From assembly GCA_016758965.1 (NCBI GenBank), contig JAEPRB010000161.1, positions 30,313-94,312 of the forward strand: a stretch of 64,000 nt of DNA, given 5' to 3'. Below the pieces are notes generated by a model that had not been told where the DNA came from, did no database searches, and was given only the letters and a program-made list of their open reading frames with translations. Position 1 is the first letter of the stretch, and each line of letters opens with the position of its first letter. Of this stretch, positions 46,260 to 59,312 are shown piece by piece. The translations under genes were made by a program, and so were the position numbers. The DNA is from Circinella minor. Lineage: Eukaryota; Mucoromycota; Mucoromycetes; Mucorales; Lichtheimiaceae.

Positions 46260-48406
46260 ATGGAAGAGGAATTAAAACAATTACGTCAACGTGTTGCTGA
46301 ATTAGAAGTTAAATTAGAAGAAGAACAACAAAAAAAAAGTGATCAATTGTTTGAGAAACAGAATCAACTAAATAATGAAGAAATTCGTCGGTTCGGTAGA
46401 CAATTGATCTTACCGGAATTCGGACCGGAGGGACAACTCAAGCTAAGGAATAGTTCAATATTAGTTGTTGGTGCTGGAGGGTTAGGTGCACCTGCTATAC
46501 TTTATTTGGGAGCAGGCGGTATTGGTAAACTTGGTATTGTAGATCATGATGATGTAGATATATCCAATTTACATCGTCAAGTGATACATAAAGAAAGAAC
46601 ACAAGGCATGAATAAAGCTGTTTCTGCTATGTTGGCAGTTCATGAGTATGTTGTTTCTATTTTGTTTTAATGTAACAAAAACATGATCGAAGTGAGTTAA
46701 CTTAAAATATATAACTTAACATTTTTGTTTACTAGAATTCATCCACAATGTCATGTGACACCTTATCCTATCTTATTGGATAGTTCAAATGCGCTTTCTC
46801 TTATTAAACAGTAAGTAGTAATATTTTAATTATGATTTAGAAAAGGTAAAAATTTATAGAAATGTAATGACTTTATTTTACTAAACAAAATAATAATAAA
46901 AGATATGATGTAGTATTGGATGCAACAGATAACGTGGCCACTCGTTATTTACTTAATGACGCATGTGTTTTGGCTGGCAAACCATTAGTTTCAGGTAGCG
47001 CACTACGAATGGATGGTCAGGTAAAATAAAAATAGAAAATATAAATAAACAAATGAAATTGTTTAATATGGATGGACATGTACATATATTAAACTTTCTG
47101 TTATTATTATTATTATTATTATTATTAGTTAACGGTATATAATCATAATGGTGGCCCTTGTTACAGATGTATTCACCCAGTGCCACCACCACCAGAAACT
47201 GTGACCAACTGTTCTGATGGTGGCGTTCTTGGTGTCAGTAAGTTATTTATTATTACTGCCGATCAATTTACTGTTTTTGGATGTTTCTATAATATTAAGC
47301 GCATGATATTTACCCATTTATATTCTATTCTTTGTGTAATAACGTAGTTCCCGGTGTGATTGGTATATTACAAGCATTAGAAGCCATTAAAATTGTTGCT
47401 GGATTAACTGGTAAGAAGAAAATGTTGAAACATTACAGATCTAGTAACATTATCATCACCCTCTTTATTCACCACCCTTATTTATTATTATTATTATTAT
47501 TATTATTTAGAAAATCAAACTTCACATAGCTTCCTTATATTCAATGGATGCTATTCACCCATGTTTCGATCCATTAAATTACGTGGAAAAAAAGAAAATT
47601 GTTTAGTATGTGGAGAAAATCCTACTATTACCGAACTAATTGATTATGTAGAATTTTGTGGAAGTGGTGCTACAGACAAGGTAAATAATAATAATAATAA
47701 TAATAATAATGACTTGTAATATTTGAAAATGTTTATGATGTAATGAACAAAAGAAAAAACCAATATATTGCAATTGTTATTATTGTTGCTATCGTATTAT
47801 TGCTGAAAAGGAAAAAGAAAATATACTAAAAGAGGAGAAACCTAAAAAAACATGATATCAACAAATAATTTAGGAAGCATCACTTTTCGTACTAAAACCA
47901 GAAGAACGCATCAATGTCCAAGTAAGTAATGATTTTTATTTTATTTTTATCAAGGAAAAATACATGTTTTTTTTTCTAAACAAGAAGTAAATATTGTATA
48001 GCAATATAAGAAAGTGGTAGAAAATAAAGAAAGCCACTTATTATTAGATGTAAGAAGTCCTGTACAATTTAAAATCTGTAGTTTACCTAATAGTATAAGC
48101 ATCCCTTTGGATAAATTGGAATCACAATTACCGGGATTAAGAGAACAGATAGAAAAGCAAAAGGCAGAAAATGGTAAGCAAGATTCTGTTTTTGTTTTTT
48201 TTGTTTTATCTATCAACAACAAATAAGACAAAAATGAAATTCACATTCTTTTTACATTATCAGTTTATGTAGTATGCCGATTAGGAAATGATTCACAGTT
48301 GGCAGTACAAATGTTACAGAAATATGGTATCATGAATGTTCAAGATATCACTGGCGGACTATATAAATGGGCAACCGATATCGATACAAGCTTTCCTATC
48401 TACTAA
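46260..48406 (+). CDS. UBA4: UBA4/MOCS3 adenylyltransferase-sulfurtransferase
   Basis: Nine exons (46260-46645, 46736-46810, 46903-47020, 47129-47237, 47348-47410, 47511-47680, 47874-47921, 48002-48173, 48264-48406) are all in phase and give 427 residues. After an N-terminal coiled coil, the E1-like domain has [32 protein letters not shown] and [16 protein letters not shown]. The conserved cysteine is in [12 protein letters not shown], and zinc ligands are CYRC and CLVC. A C-terminal rhodanese domain ends with active-site loop [15 protein letters not shown]. The protein activates Urm1 as a C-terminal thiocarboxylate for thiolation of tRNA U34 and for urmylation; where molybdenum cofactor is made it also activates MOCS2A. 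Cytosolic. Domain order and length match fungal Uba4. Confidence 0.96.
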
Positions 48407-50137
48407 ATAACTTAAAATCGTTGTACATGAAATCACAGACTGTAATACAAACGTCCTATTTTTTTTTTTCTTATCTTGTAAAGAAGAAAAAAAAAACAAA
48501 TGTGTAATAAATCGATTTTCAATATACGCGCGTATTTTTTATTTTTAAGCATAAATTATTGGTTTCTTTATTAAACAATCATGCGAATCAGAAACAACAA
48601 CTCATCATAGTATTATTATTATTATTTATCATTATTACCCCATGCGATTGTTTCTTAGTTACTATTCGTAGTAACCCCGAAAAAATCATATATTAAAATT
48701 TCCCTCCCCACCCCCACCCATGATAATGGTGATGATGAAATAGTTATTATTATTTTTTGTGACGTGAAAAATTGAAATAAGGGGGGAGGAGGGGAAAAAC
48801 GAGTTGGTTTTCCTTGCCCCGCAATAATACTTTTTGATATTTAGGGTTATAAATGTTTCTTTTCGGCTTTTGTTTTATGAACAACAAAAGAAGAAACAAA
48901 CATAAAAACAAAAATTAACCTAATAAACAAAAGATAAGCAAACGTTAATAAAATTGAAAACGTGACTTTAACATGTTGCCACGTTATACAAAAAATATGA
49001 TAGACACTTTCTTTTCTAACCAAAGCCGCCAATGTTATAGTCATTTCTTTTTTTTTCGGCTAAAAAGTATTAAGGAAATTTATTTTTGCGGGGTGGAAGG
49101 TTTACAATGCAGAGAAGGGGGAGCGAGGAGAAGTGAAAAGGTGTGGAACTTTGCCAATGATTGGTGCTGCTCCCCTAAATTGGTGAACGGTCCCAGGGCG
49201 CAAACAACGAAAAGTATCGGAAGCTAGCAAACGGGAATTCTTTTTCCTGCTTTGCCTTAAGACCTGACCAATCATTATCGTCTTACTAACTTGCATACTT
49301 TGAGTGGGGCAGGTGAAAAAAAAAAGAATTGAGTAGATATTATGAGAAACCAAAAAAAAACAAAAAAAAAAAGAGCCGTGCTCATTATAATCAAATAGTT
49401 GGAGAATTTCTCATTGATTCTCCTTTTTTTTATTACTGTTTATAATAATGTATGTATTATATAACTCTCATAAAGAAAAAGAGTAGTTAATTGATAAGTT
49501 CTCATTACTAGAACCTAAAAGAAAAAGTATGTGTGAAACGGATTTTCCGTTATCTTTAAATTCGTTAAGGTTTTTTTTATACAGATATGTGATACATAAA
49601 AACGCGAAATCTTCTTTGGTGTAACGTTACTTTACATTTTCTTTTTTTTTTTCTTAAAGTAAAACCCTCTTTGACAGCGTTTATAAAAAAAACAGCTGAA
49701 CCTAATCGCGTGTTTGCCACGTTAATCTTATTTCTGATTGGTTGCGTAACAAATTAGGAAATTCTTTTCGGAATTGATTTAACATACACTCTTTTCATCG
49801 GCTAAGTTCTTATAACAAAAAATCCGCTCTTGTTTTTTTTTAATTATGTGCGTGAGTTTGAGATGCGAGAGGAATAAAAAAAAAAGATCCCGAAAAGAAT
49901 AACAGGGTTTATAAGGTTTACTGTTCATCGCCCGAAAGGTTGACCATCACCCACAAGAAAAATATACCGTAACCGCGGGATAACTTTTGTTTGGGGGGGA
50001 TTGTAAAAAAAAAAGAAAAAAAAAGTATAAAGACACCCTTATTTTTCTTTACTTATCCTTTTCTTTTTTCTCTCTCTCTCTTTTTCTACATAGCAATACT
50101 ATTTATTAGTCTTTATTTATAACATTATATCAATTTA
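48407..50137. other. 1.7-kb intergenic region, PUT1 upstream side
   Basis: No gene supported. At about 49085-49320 there is a GC-richer island with several ATTGG/CCAAT motifs (49157, 49270, 49736). Homopolymers flank it. CCAAT-type sites and the long spacer suggest a regulated promoter for PUT1, but this is inference. A frame at 48973-49227 lacks protein features. Confidence 0.4.
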
Positions 50138-52386
50138 ATGCTTCACCGTGCTATTCCCCGCGCTACCCCTACTTTGCATTGCTACGCTCGTTGGTCTCCA
50201 ACCCAACAATCTACTTCTGTAGCTTCATCTATTCTTTCACGATCTGTATTTTATAACCGACCTAATACCACTTTCCGTCCTCTTACTCGCTCCTATGTTA
50301 CCAACTCTTCTACCACTACATATACCAAACAACATAACAAGAGCCGTTTTAAGTCCATTTCAGCCAGCATTGCACTTACAACGGCTGCTTCAATGATGTA
50401 TTTATATAACACTCAACGAGATCAAAACATCGTTCATGCTGAACACTCGGCTGCTTCTGCTGTTCAACATCCTCTTTCAGCATTTAGTACTGCCTCTCCA
50501 GCTTCTGTCTTAGCTGAATTGAATGATTCCGATAATCGTTCTTTCTTACAAGCCAAATCAAGTCAAGAATTGCTCTTTGCATCTTTTATTTACAAATTAT
50601 GCACATTTGGATGGCTTGTTGATGCTGCTCCCCATTTAATTTCCTTTGCCGAAACTTTGGGTATGGAGAAAGTAGCCCATTGGGTTGTTCGCAACACCTT
50701 TTTCGAATACTTTTGTGGTGGTGAAACTGCAGAAGAATGTCTTCGTGTCATGGATAAACTCTTACGATCTGGTATTCATTCCATCCTTGACTTGAGTGTC
50801 GAGGCTGATGAAAATGTTCAACAAGACGCTATGAGCCAAGAAAGTTTATGTGATTTCAATATGGAAATGATGAAAGTCGCTATTGAAACAGCCGCTCAAG
50901 GCTCTCAAGAACAATCGAACTCGACTCCATTGATTGCTACCAAGGTGACTGCTTTGACTCCTCCAGAATTTCTTTTGAAATTAAATAATGCTATTGCCAC
51001 TTTGGAAAAGGCTTTCCATGAACATCAAGTTGATGGTAAAGTTTCTGTCGCTTCACTTCGCAAGATTACTGATCAAATGTTCCCTACAACCACTGCTCAA
51101 GATAAAGCTTATCGTGATGAACTTTTTAACAAGTTTGGTCCTAATGAAAACGCTACTGTTGACTTTATTGAATATACCAAGTTGTTTAATGCTAGTAACT
51201 CTTTCCGTAATGTTTGGTATGATCATGGTGATCTTTTGAATAAGGAAGATCTTGATACTTATGATCGTATGATGTCTCGTCTTGATGAAATTTGTGCTTT
51301 AGCAAAGAAAATCAATACTGGTATCATGATTGATGCTGAACAAACTTACTTCCAAGAAGCTATTGATCATGTTGCCATTACTATGGAAGCCAAATATAAC
51401 GGTCGTGAAGAAGAACGTGCACCTACTGTCTACAATACTTGTAAGTTTATCATCATGTTTTTTTTTCTATCTACAACATTCCCAATTCCAATCTAAATCT
51501 TGTGTTACTTATCAATATCTACGACTATTATATATTTATTTATTTTAGATCAAATGTATACCAAAGCCGCGTTGAAGAAGGTTAAGATCGATGTTGAGCG
51601 TGCTCATCGTGAGAATTTCTCATTTGCTGCCAAGCTTGTTCGGGGTGCTTACATGGTCTCGGAGCGCAAGGTAATTTTTTTTTAACGACTCGACGAAAAC
51701 TAAAAAAAAAAAAAAAAAGTAGCGACGATAGCAACGGAATGCTGATGTATTTTCTCCCCCAATTTTTATTTTATTTTAATTAGCGTGCAAGTGAAATGGG
51801 TTACCCATCACCTATTCATGACACAATTGAAGATACCCACGCATCATATAATGGTGGTGTACGATTCTTACTTTCCAAACTTCATGAACATCAAGAAGTG
51901 ACAGGTGAACCTTTAACCGGTTCTACTGCTCCTATTGTTTTTATGGTTGCTTCTCATAATCGTGAAAGTATTATTTTAACTATTGAAGAAATGGAACGTC
52001 AAGGCGTTTTACCACGTTCAGGTGTTGTTCATTTTGGTCAACTTTATGGTATGCAAGATCAAATTTCTTATGCTTTAGGCAAGAATGGCTATTCTATTTA
52101 CAAGTATTTGCCTTATGGTTTAATTCAAGATGTTTTACCGTATCTTATTCGTCGTGCTCAAGAAAATTCCACTGTCCTTGGTGGTGTTACTAAGGAACGT
52201 GAATTGATTTACTCTGAAATTAAGGAACGTCTCAGTGGCAATAAACCAACTGCTGTTATTACCGAAGCTGCCAACGTTGCTGTTAATACCACTACTTCAC
52301 AAGAATTCGAAACTACCACAGGTGTTGTTGCTGCTGCTGCTACAACTGAATTCGAATCTGCTGGTGTAACTGAACAAACAGCTTAA
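50138..52386 (+). CDS. PUT1: Proline dehydrogenase (mitochondrial)
   Basis: Three exons (50138-51440, 51549-51670, 51784-52386) give 675 residues. The first ~60 residues are rich in Arg/Ser/Thr without acids, as in a mitochondrial targeting peptide. A hydrophobic stretch ([19 protein letters not shown]) follows. The FAD-binding barrel is recognised from [46 protein letters not shown] and [20 protein letters not shown], the standard PutA/PRODH motifs. The enzyme oxidises proline to pyrroline-5-carboxylate and passes electrons to ubiquinone at the inner mitochondrial membrane. A ~110-residue insertion before the barrel core (around residues 275-385) has EF-hand-like acidic segments but no complete loop. 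The C-terminal ~45 residues (Thr/Ala/Glu-rich) look disordered. Confidence 0.94.
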
Positions 52387-54769
52387 GAGTTCTCATGTAC
52401 TCTTCTATATATTTATAATTATTACCCATCCCCCCTTCATCTATTTACATGTTCACACATATACTCATCTATTTCATCTCATAACTTTCCTCACATAATA
52501 CTACGCATGTATATTTTTTTATATTGTTCAGATCCCTTTTTGTATTCCATGTACTTTTATCTTTTTTTCGCATATTATTCACACATTTACACACTTGTTA
52601 AAAAAGAAGAAAGGAAAAAAAAAAAGTCGAAAACCAGAGCTTTAATTATCTATAGATATCTTATATACATATTCACCCTCTTGCTCACTCTTCTTTTTTT
52701 TTTCCTTTTCTTTATTATTATTTTTCCCTGATCTTCATATCCTATTGATATTGGATATGTTTATACATAGTCTTTTTTCAAATAAATAAATAAAACTATA
52801 TATTATATATTATAAATAACAAATAAATAAATAAAATTGATGGTTTGTTATTTTTTTTATTACTTTAAATCATCGGAATGTTGTTGTTATTTGTTATGAT
52901 AAGTGCGGGGAGGCAAGGAAAGTCGGTTTAAGAAAAATTTAAAAAAAAGTACGCTAAAATAATGTGAGATCGGTAAACTTTATCCAAATTGATTTCAGAT
53001 ATAGTTTCCTTTGTGTCACACACACCAAACCTACTTTTTTTTGTACGACGCTTATTTATAATATTGACGGGGGATAGGGCCATGTAATATGTACTTCCTT
53101 TTTAGCATTATTATGTACGAGATTGGGGGGGAGGAGTAAAGAGAGAGGTACTACAGAGAAAAGGTGGAGTAAGAAAAAAAAAGATTTTTCATTATAAAAC
53201 GGGAAATTTGGAGATGGCGAACCCTCTGGGGGGAGGGGTGAAACATTAGAATGATTGGTTCCATAATATGTATTGTTATGTTTTTTTCCAAGATTTATAA
53301 ACTCCCCGCCGGATGAGACGTGCAGTTTTTCGTGCCACTAAAATTTGGATATTTTTTTTTCAATAACTGAAGAAAATAAGAAAATAAAGAATCAATTTAC
53401 ACGTTTTAGCATAAGGGCTACTCCAGTCCTCCACGACAGAAGTATCTTGCCTCTAGATCTTCGCTGAGAGACGATGCGTTCCGCGACACATGAGGTTATC
53501 AGCTACAGATTTCGAACAATATGTTCATAAAACCAGAAAGGAACAACATAAAAGGTCTTGCTTTTTGCGTGTTAAGGATCTACTAAAAAACAAAGCAAAG
53601 ATAAAGGACCCAACCCAGTAAATTAAAAAGAAATAACAAAAGGCAGTTATCTACTTATGTACTTGGCATATAGAAGTCATCATCCGTCATGAAGAAAAAA
53701 TATATAATTATTACTTACTCCAAATAATGGATTGTTTGAAGATACAGTTGAACCCCATTTTTTGCACAGGTGGGGGTTGGCTCGAAAGTGGTGCAAAAAG
53801 TAGGGTTGAATACATAGTAAAAACAGAATGGGATCTTTGATAAAAGATGTGGGAATATGCAATAACTGAATGTAATAGCACCAGTAAAGGAATTGACTTA
53901 TAACATCCTTTGGCCACCAACGAAAGAAAACCACAACAGCAGATGAAAGAAAAAAAACCAACTCTTGTTATAAAAACACAATAAATCGTTGACGAAAGAA
54001 ACGTTTTAAAAAAACAGCATGTGAGTACATATTAACCAAAAGAAAAAAATTGAATAACAAGAAAGGAACAACTTGTATAACCAAAGGGATAACAATACCA
54101 AGAGAAAAGAACTAGGTGCTCAAACGACCTGCTTGTTCGATTATTGGATGAGGTGGTAAAAAAGAAAAAGAAAAGTTCATCATAATACAGATCCTCATTG
54201 AATAGGCAAAGACTATATTATTATATTGCCTATATTTTTTATAGTAACGTCAATATATCTATTTATCAAACATAGTCATAGAAAGTTTGAAATGAGTCTT
54301 GAGAAATGAAAGGATTTTTACTTTTTATTTTTGATTATATGTATTAAGAATGATTTACCAGTCCAAGAATATTAAAATGTATATGTTTATAATATCGAGA
54401 AGATGTATACATATACATCCTTTTTATCTATCAATTTTTGGCTTTATATTATATATGACATCCTTTCCTAATACTGTACTGTTAGACAACATTTTCACAT
54501 CTTTCCAGTTCGATACTTGGATAGATATAAACAAATACTCGAATGAACAGAACACATATAATATGACGCACTATGCTCCCATCCACTGGATACATATAAC
54601 CATATTCGTTTTTCTTATTCTTCATCAACTTTTTTAATTTTTCAATCGTTCCAATACTTTTTATTTGAATTCGTATTAAATTTGTTACTGAAAGAAAAGT
54701 TGGCACTAAAATTGATTTCATTTCTCAAAGCATACATACGACGGAAAATATATTTTTCATTTTGTTAGA
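52387..54769. other. 2.4-kb intergenic between convergent genes
   Basis: The first ~450 bp look like the PUT1 3' region. A GC-richer patch at about 53410-53520 has no long frame on either strand and I could not match it to a known RNA. The rest is AT-rich with homopolymers. Minus frames at 53680-53961 lack features. Confidence 0.4.
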
Positions 54770-57700
54770 TCACGTGCCCGCGTTTTTTTGGGAACGGCTA
54801 GGGGGCGTCAGTTTTTTGGCTGTACCAATTCGACATGAGTTTACCTAGTATTGAAATAACAACAGGAGATATTAGAGACATGAGTATTGGTTTTTTTTAA
54901 TACTACACAAATATGTTTTCATTGATTTTACCTTTGTAGCAAATCGTAAAGAACAAATTGTTTCATTGAAATGTTCACTTAGTGGGGAGATATTAACAAA
55001 CATGAGTGTTTTACTATTACCACCTATTAAAAATAGAAAATGCCCATTTCGAAAATAAGATAATTATTAATCTTCTTCTCTCTCTATTCGGACTACTCAA
55101 AGCAAAAAAGAAAGATTATATATTATCATCGTTTAAACTTTTTTTTTGTTCTTTTACCTAGTGAATTTTGTAATAAATAAGTTAATTTTGAATTTCGAAA
55201 CGGTACATGACCAGTACCATCTTTATTATTAGCCAAGGCATGTATAACATCGCCTAAACAGCTGAGACTTTTGTTAATAGCTTGCGTTTCGCGTAATCGA
55301 TCACCAGTAGACCCAGACAATGCTAAACGTTCCGAACCAGCCAGGTCGATAAGATTAAGTACACCTGATGAATGTTCTTTTGTTGTTGGATTAATACCCG
55401 TCAATCGTAGCATAAATACACTATGACTTCGTGATGAGCGTTCATTTAAATTGGTGGCACCTGTAGCTCGATTATGACTTGCTTTTCGAAGCATCATGTT
55501 CACTTTAGCGGGTGAATCCAATATCACTGTTATAAAGTTTTTTTTGTATAGGAAGATGATTAGTAGCCCTTTCTTTTTTCTTGTTTAATCTTTCCCGTGT
55601 AAAAGAAAATACGTGATTTGTAATATACAACCATTTAGTTTCCTCCCATTTCTCTTATATTTTCCGGTTGTCATTTTACCTGTAGTCATGTCAGTTACAA
55701 TTGTTTTCCCATGTTTTTCATGTCGAATATCATGTTTGATTTTTCCATAATTAGATGTGTCTCCGAGTAGATCATGAAGAGTTTCATTATATATTTCTAA
55801 AAATTGTCCTTCCATTGTATATTTCCAACCTCGTTCATTTAATTTTTGAGTCACATCATAAATCTGTTGAACGGCACGAGGTATCATACCCATAGATGAT
55901 GAAAGTACTGGTCCAGAGGGTCCTTGCATTGTATACGTCTAGTATATTTATACAGTGAAATATAAAGGGTTTAGTAAAGACGCCTTAGATGCTTATTTCG
56001 CGTGAAAGGAAGAATGAAATAACGTTTCTAATGATGTTTTATTCTTACCTTTCCACTTCCTGTTTGACCATATCTATTATTATTAATTTTTAGTGTTAAG
56101 CATAGAAAGAATCTCATCAAAATTTAGTGCATTTACGTTTTTTTTTTTTGGATAACTTATACTAGGTGGGCTCTATCATGTACTTACGCAAATATGCAAA
56201 CATTGTAACCATCAAGTGCTGATTGAACCAATTGTGAAATTTCTTCAAAGCATTCCTCTTGAGTGGTTTCTGGTGCGAAAACCTAAATTATTGAAAAATT
56301 TTATATACTTAGTAACGATTTCTATATGTCTATATAAAAATGTCTCCTAACAACAACATCCTTTTCTCAGTATCATAATCGCTTTTTATCATTATCATTA
56401 CCTTATCGAAAGAAAATGGATGAGATTTGATTGTCTTTTTTCCAAGTGTACTGCTAAGAGTTTCAGTCAGTTCAAGTTTTTCGCCATCTTCACCATAATA
56501 CTGTATTTGTGCAAGATTGCCATCTCGTAATTTTTCTGATTCTAATTTTTTTTTTCGATTATCAACAAATTAAAATTTCAGTGTAACTACGATATGAGTG
56601 CAATAGTGGAAAAGCAATTCTTTTTATTACCTAATGGAGGACGAACTCTACAGAATACACGAATGTTTCCTTTTAATTCTTGAATTGTATTGTGTAATTT
56701 TCGCCGCATTTTTTCGCCACCAAGTAATCGTGTTTCTAATTCTTTGATATCAGCATTGGTAATTTGAACTTCTTGTTTAAGTTCTTCGATATATTGATCA
56801 TGTTCAGAAATTTTTCTATCAGTCATCTGTATTATATACAGATATATGCAATCAAATGATGAAAGAATAATTTTTAATTATTATTGTTGTTGTTTAGTCA
56901 TTTGTGTTTGTTTTAAATAATATCATTTTACTCTTCGCCTACAATATATATACCTCATGACTGGATCTTAAACTTGTAAGTTCAGCTTCTAGTTCTAAAA
57001 ACGATGCGGATGTACGGCTGACTGTTTCCTATTGATTATCCCACAGGAGTCATATTTGAACTACATTAATACAAATATGCTCTTTCTCTTTCTCATTCTT
57101 TTCTGTAATTAATCCCATCACTTTAAACTAAGTAAAAAAAAAAAAGTTTTATATATTAACCTGTAATGCTAGATTTTCAGTTTGCGCAAGTATATGTCGT
57201 TTCGATGCATTTTGAGTTCGTTGTTTCATTGTTGAATCCTCATTTTGCATTTCCGTAAGTTTGGTAAAAAGAGTACTATTGTTTTCTTCCAAAGCTCGAT
57301 TTTGTTGCATATGGTGTGATTTAAGTTTTTCTATTTCTTCTCCATGTTTACTTTCCGCAACCTATAAATATGTCGAGTGGTCGTTTGTGCTGTTATTATC
57401 TTCTCTTCTTTTTCGATGTTATTTTTTATTTAATCCCATCTATTTTATATATTTATTACCTCACGCATAGTTTGTAACTCGACCAATCGCTGGGAAACTT
57501 CTCGGGATTTAGTTTCCTTGTCAGCAACAGTATCTTCCAAATCTCTCCAAACTTGTGATAATCCAGCGACTGCAATAAATATCATTTTTAGTAACGTACA
57601 GATAATAATAACAATAATAATAGTAGTAAATAGAGAATCAAGAAAAAATAATTACTTTTTGATTCGTTTGCATGACGAGTTTCTTCCATATCCGATATTT

Positions 57701-58266
57701 TTCCCTGGGAAAATAAATACATATTATATGAGTTATCTATATTATGTATTACGATTTGTTGTTTTAATTTAATAAATTACTCTTAAATCCCATGAAGCCC
57801 GTGTCTGTGTTTTCTTTGCTTGTTGTTGTGGTCGAGGTGAATTTGATTCTTTTGCCGTCTTCCCTGATTTATTTGTAGTGGTAGAAGAAGTACGACGGAA
57901 AGTTGATTTACCAGTATCAACACGAGGACGAATAGATCGAGTAGGCTCTTTTTCGTTACTTTTACGTTTTGATGAAAGCATATTTGTTGTTGTGGTTGGT
58001 TTACGAATGTTATTATTAGCAATGCCTAGTGGTTGTTTTTTGATCGTAGGTGTTGCTGTTGATTTTAATTTCGTATTATTGTTATTATTAGAAGTATTAA
58101 GTGTGGTGGATTTAATAGGAATAGAACTTCTTTTCCGATTGGACTAAATGTGTTTAATTTTTTGAATAGCCAAAAAAAAAAATGTTTGTTAATTATAATA
58201 GTAGAGTATAGTTTAGTTGCTGTACACTAACTAACTCAATAGCTTTACCTCAACAGTTGATTTCAT
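54770..58266 (-). CDS. Kinesin-14, C-terminal motor (Kar3/KlpA type)
   Basis: A many-exon gene starting with an 18-nt coding exon (58266-58249, MKSTVE) that joins 58143-57781 in phase, and ending at 54770. The N-terminus is basic and low-complexity ([19 protein letters not shown]...). A long coiled coil follows ([40 protein letters not shown]). The minus-end-motor neck reads [17 protein letters not shown]. The motor has P-loop GQTGSGKT (a micro-exon of about 25 nt), switch [10 protein letters not shown], switch [10 protein letters not shown] and [14 protein letters not shown], and ends [16 protein letters not shown] motor at the C-terminus with this neck defines kinesin-14, a minus-end-directed, ATP-driven motor for spindle assembly and nuclear fusion. 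I phased the ends and several junctions, not every exon. Confidence 0.93.
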
Positions 58267-59239
58267 TACTCAAAAATAAAATATAAAAAAATAAAATGGT
58301 TCCTTTTTTTTTATTGTTTAAAAAAAACACGCAAAAGCTATTTGCTTAAGAGTGGAGTTTCAATTACTTTGTAGCTAGCAAAACAGACGCGTGCAAACCT
58401 AAAAATAAAAGGGAAAAGGTGATCTTATAAGAAAAACTGTGGTGTTTTTTATTCTGTCAAAAAGTCTAACTAGAAACTCATGGTCTTTATCAATTTAGCT
58501 TTTAGAAATGAAAAGAAAGGAAAGAAGACACTTTTCGCCTAATGATACTAATAAATACATAAAAGGTACACAATATGGCACCATGAGTCGCAGATTGCTA
58601 CCATGATAGCGGTACATGTTTTGTTAAGAAAAACTAAAAAAAATTAAGAAACCAACTTTTCAACACCTTCAATACTCTCTTTAATAAAGAGATTACATAG
58701 ATGACATCAGTGAGCTACAGTGAGCTACAGTAACAAAGCGGATAAGCAAAATAAAAAAAAGTCGATGCTTACTGATCTACGTATCTATCAAACATGAAAA
58801 GCAAACAAGCCCTTTATTGAATAGCTTCTATAATATGTAGAAAAAAAAGTATGCTTATTTTCTGTATTCACAGCGAAGTCTTCTTTGATGTTCTTACTTT
58901 GATAAGTACACAATAGACTAGTCGTTTAATAAAAATACGATACGCATTGTTTTACTGAATCCAAAGAGTTTTCAATAAATGTAAAAACCAATTGGATGGA
59001 ACAATATGCTGTTGTTGTACGTAGTTACGTAAGTTGTATTATAATGGGTGATATTTAGGTAATATATTCAATAATAGAGTAGTCTACATAAAACAGCTTG
59101 CTGTTATATTAAAATTTTTTTCTCAATGTTGCTTGAAAATAAAATTCACTTCGAGGACGAGATATTGTCAACAAATTGTACTATGATACTGATTCAAGGA
59201 TTTATTACTGTATTCCCATCAGATGTTAAAACATTTTTC
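58267..59239. other. Intergenic upstream of kinesin-14
   Basis: 973 bp, AT-rich, with an exact tandem duplication of GTGAGCTACA at about 58710-58730 and TACGTA sites near 58777 and 59020. No gene seen. Confidence 0.4.
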
Positions 59240-59253
59240 GTGAGTAGATTTAG

Positions 59254-59312
<59 letters not shown>

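Noticed and set aside
48973..49353. Frames on both strands in the GC-richer island upstream of PUT1
   Set aside because: No domain, no consistent splicing; better explained as promoter sequence with CCAAT motifs.
53410..53520. Possible structured RNA gene in a GC-richer patch
   Set aside because: I could not match it to U1-U6, RNase P, SRP, 5S or snoRNA boxes by eye.
53680..53961. 93-codon minus-strand hydrophobic frame
   Set aside because: No family features, overlapping alternative frame of similar length, AT-rich context.
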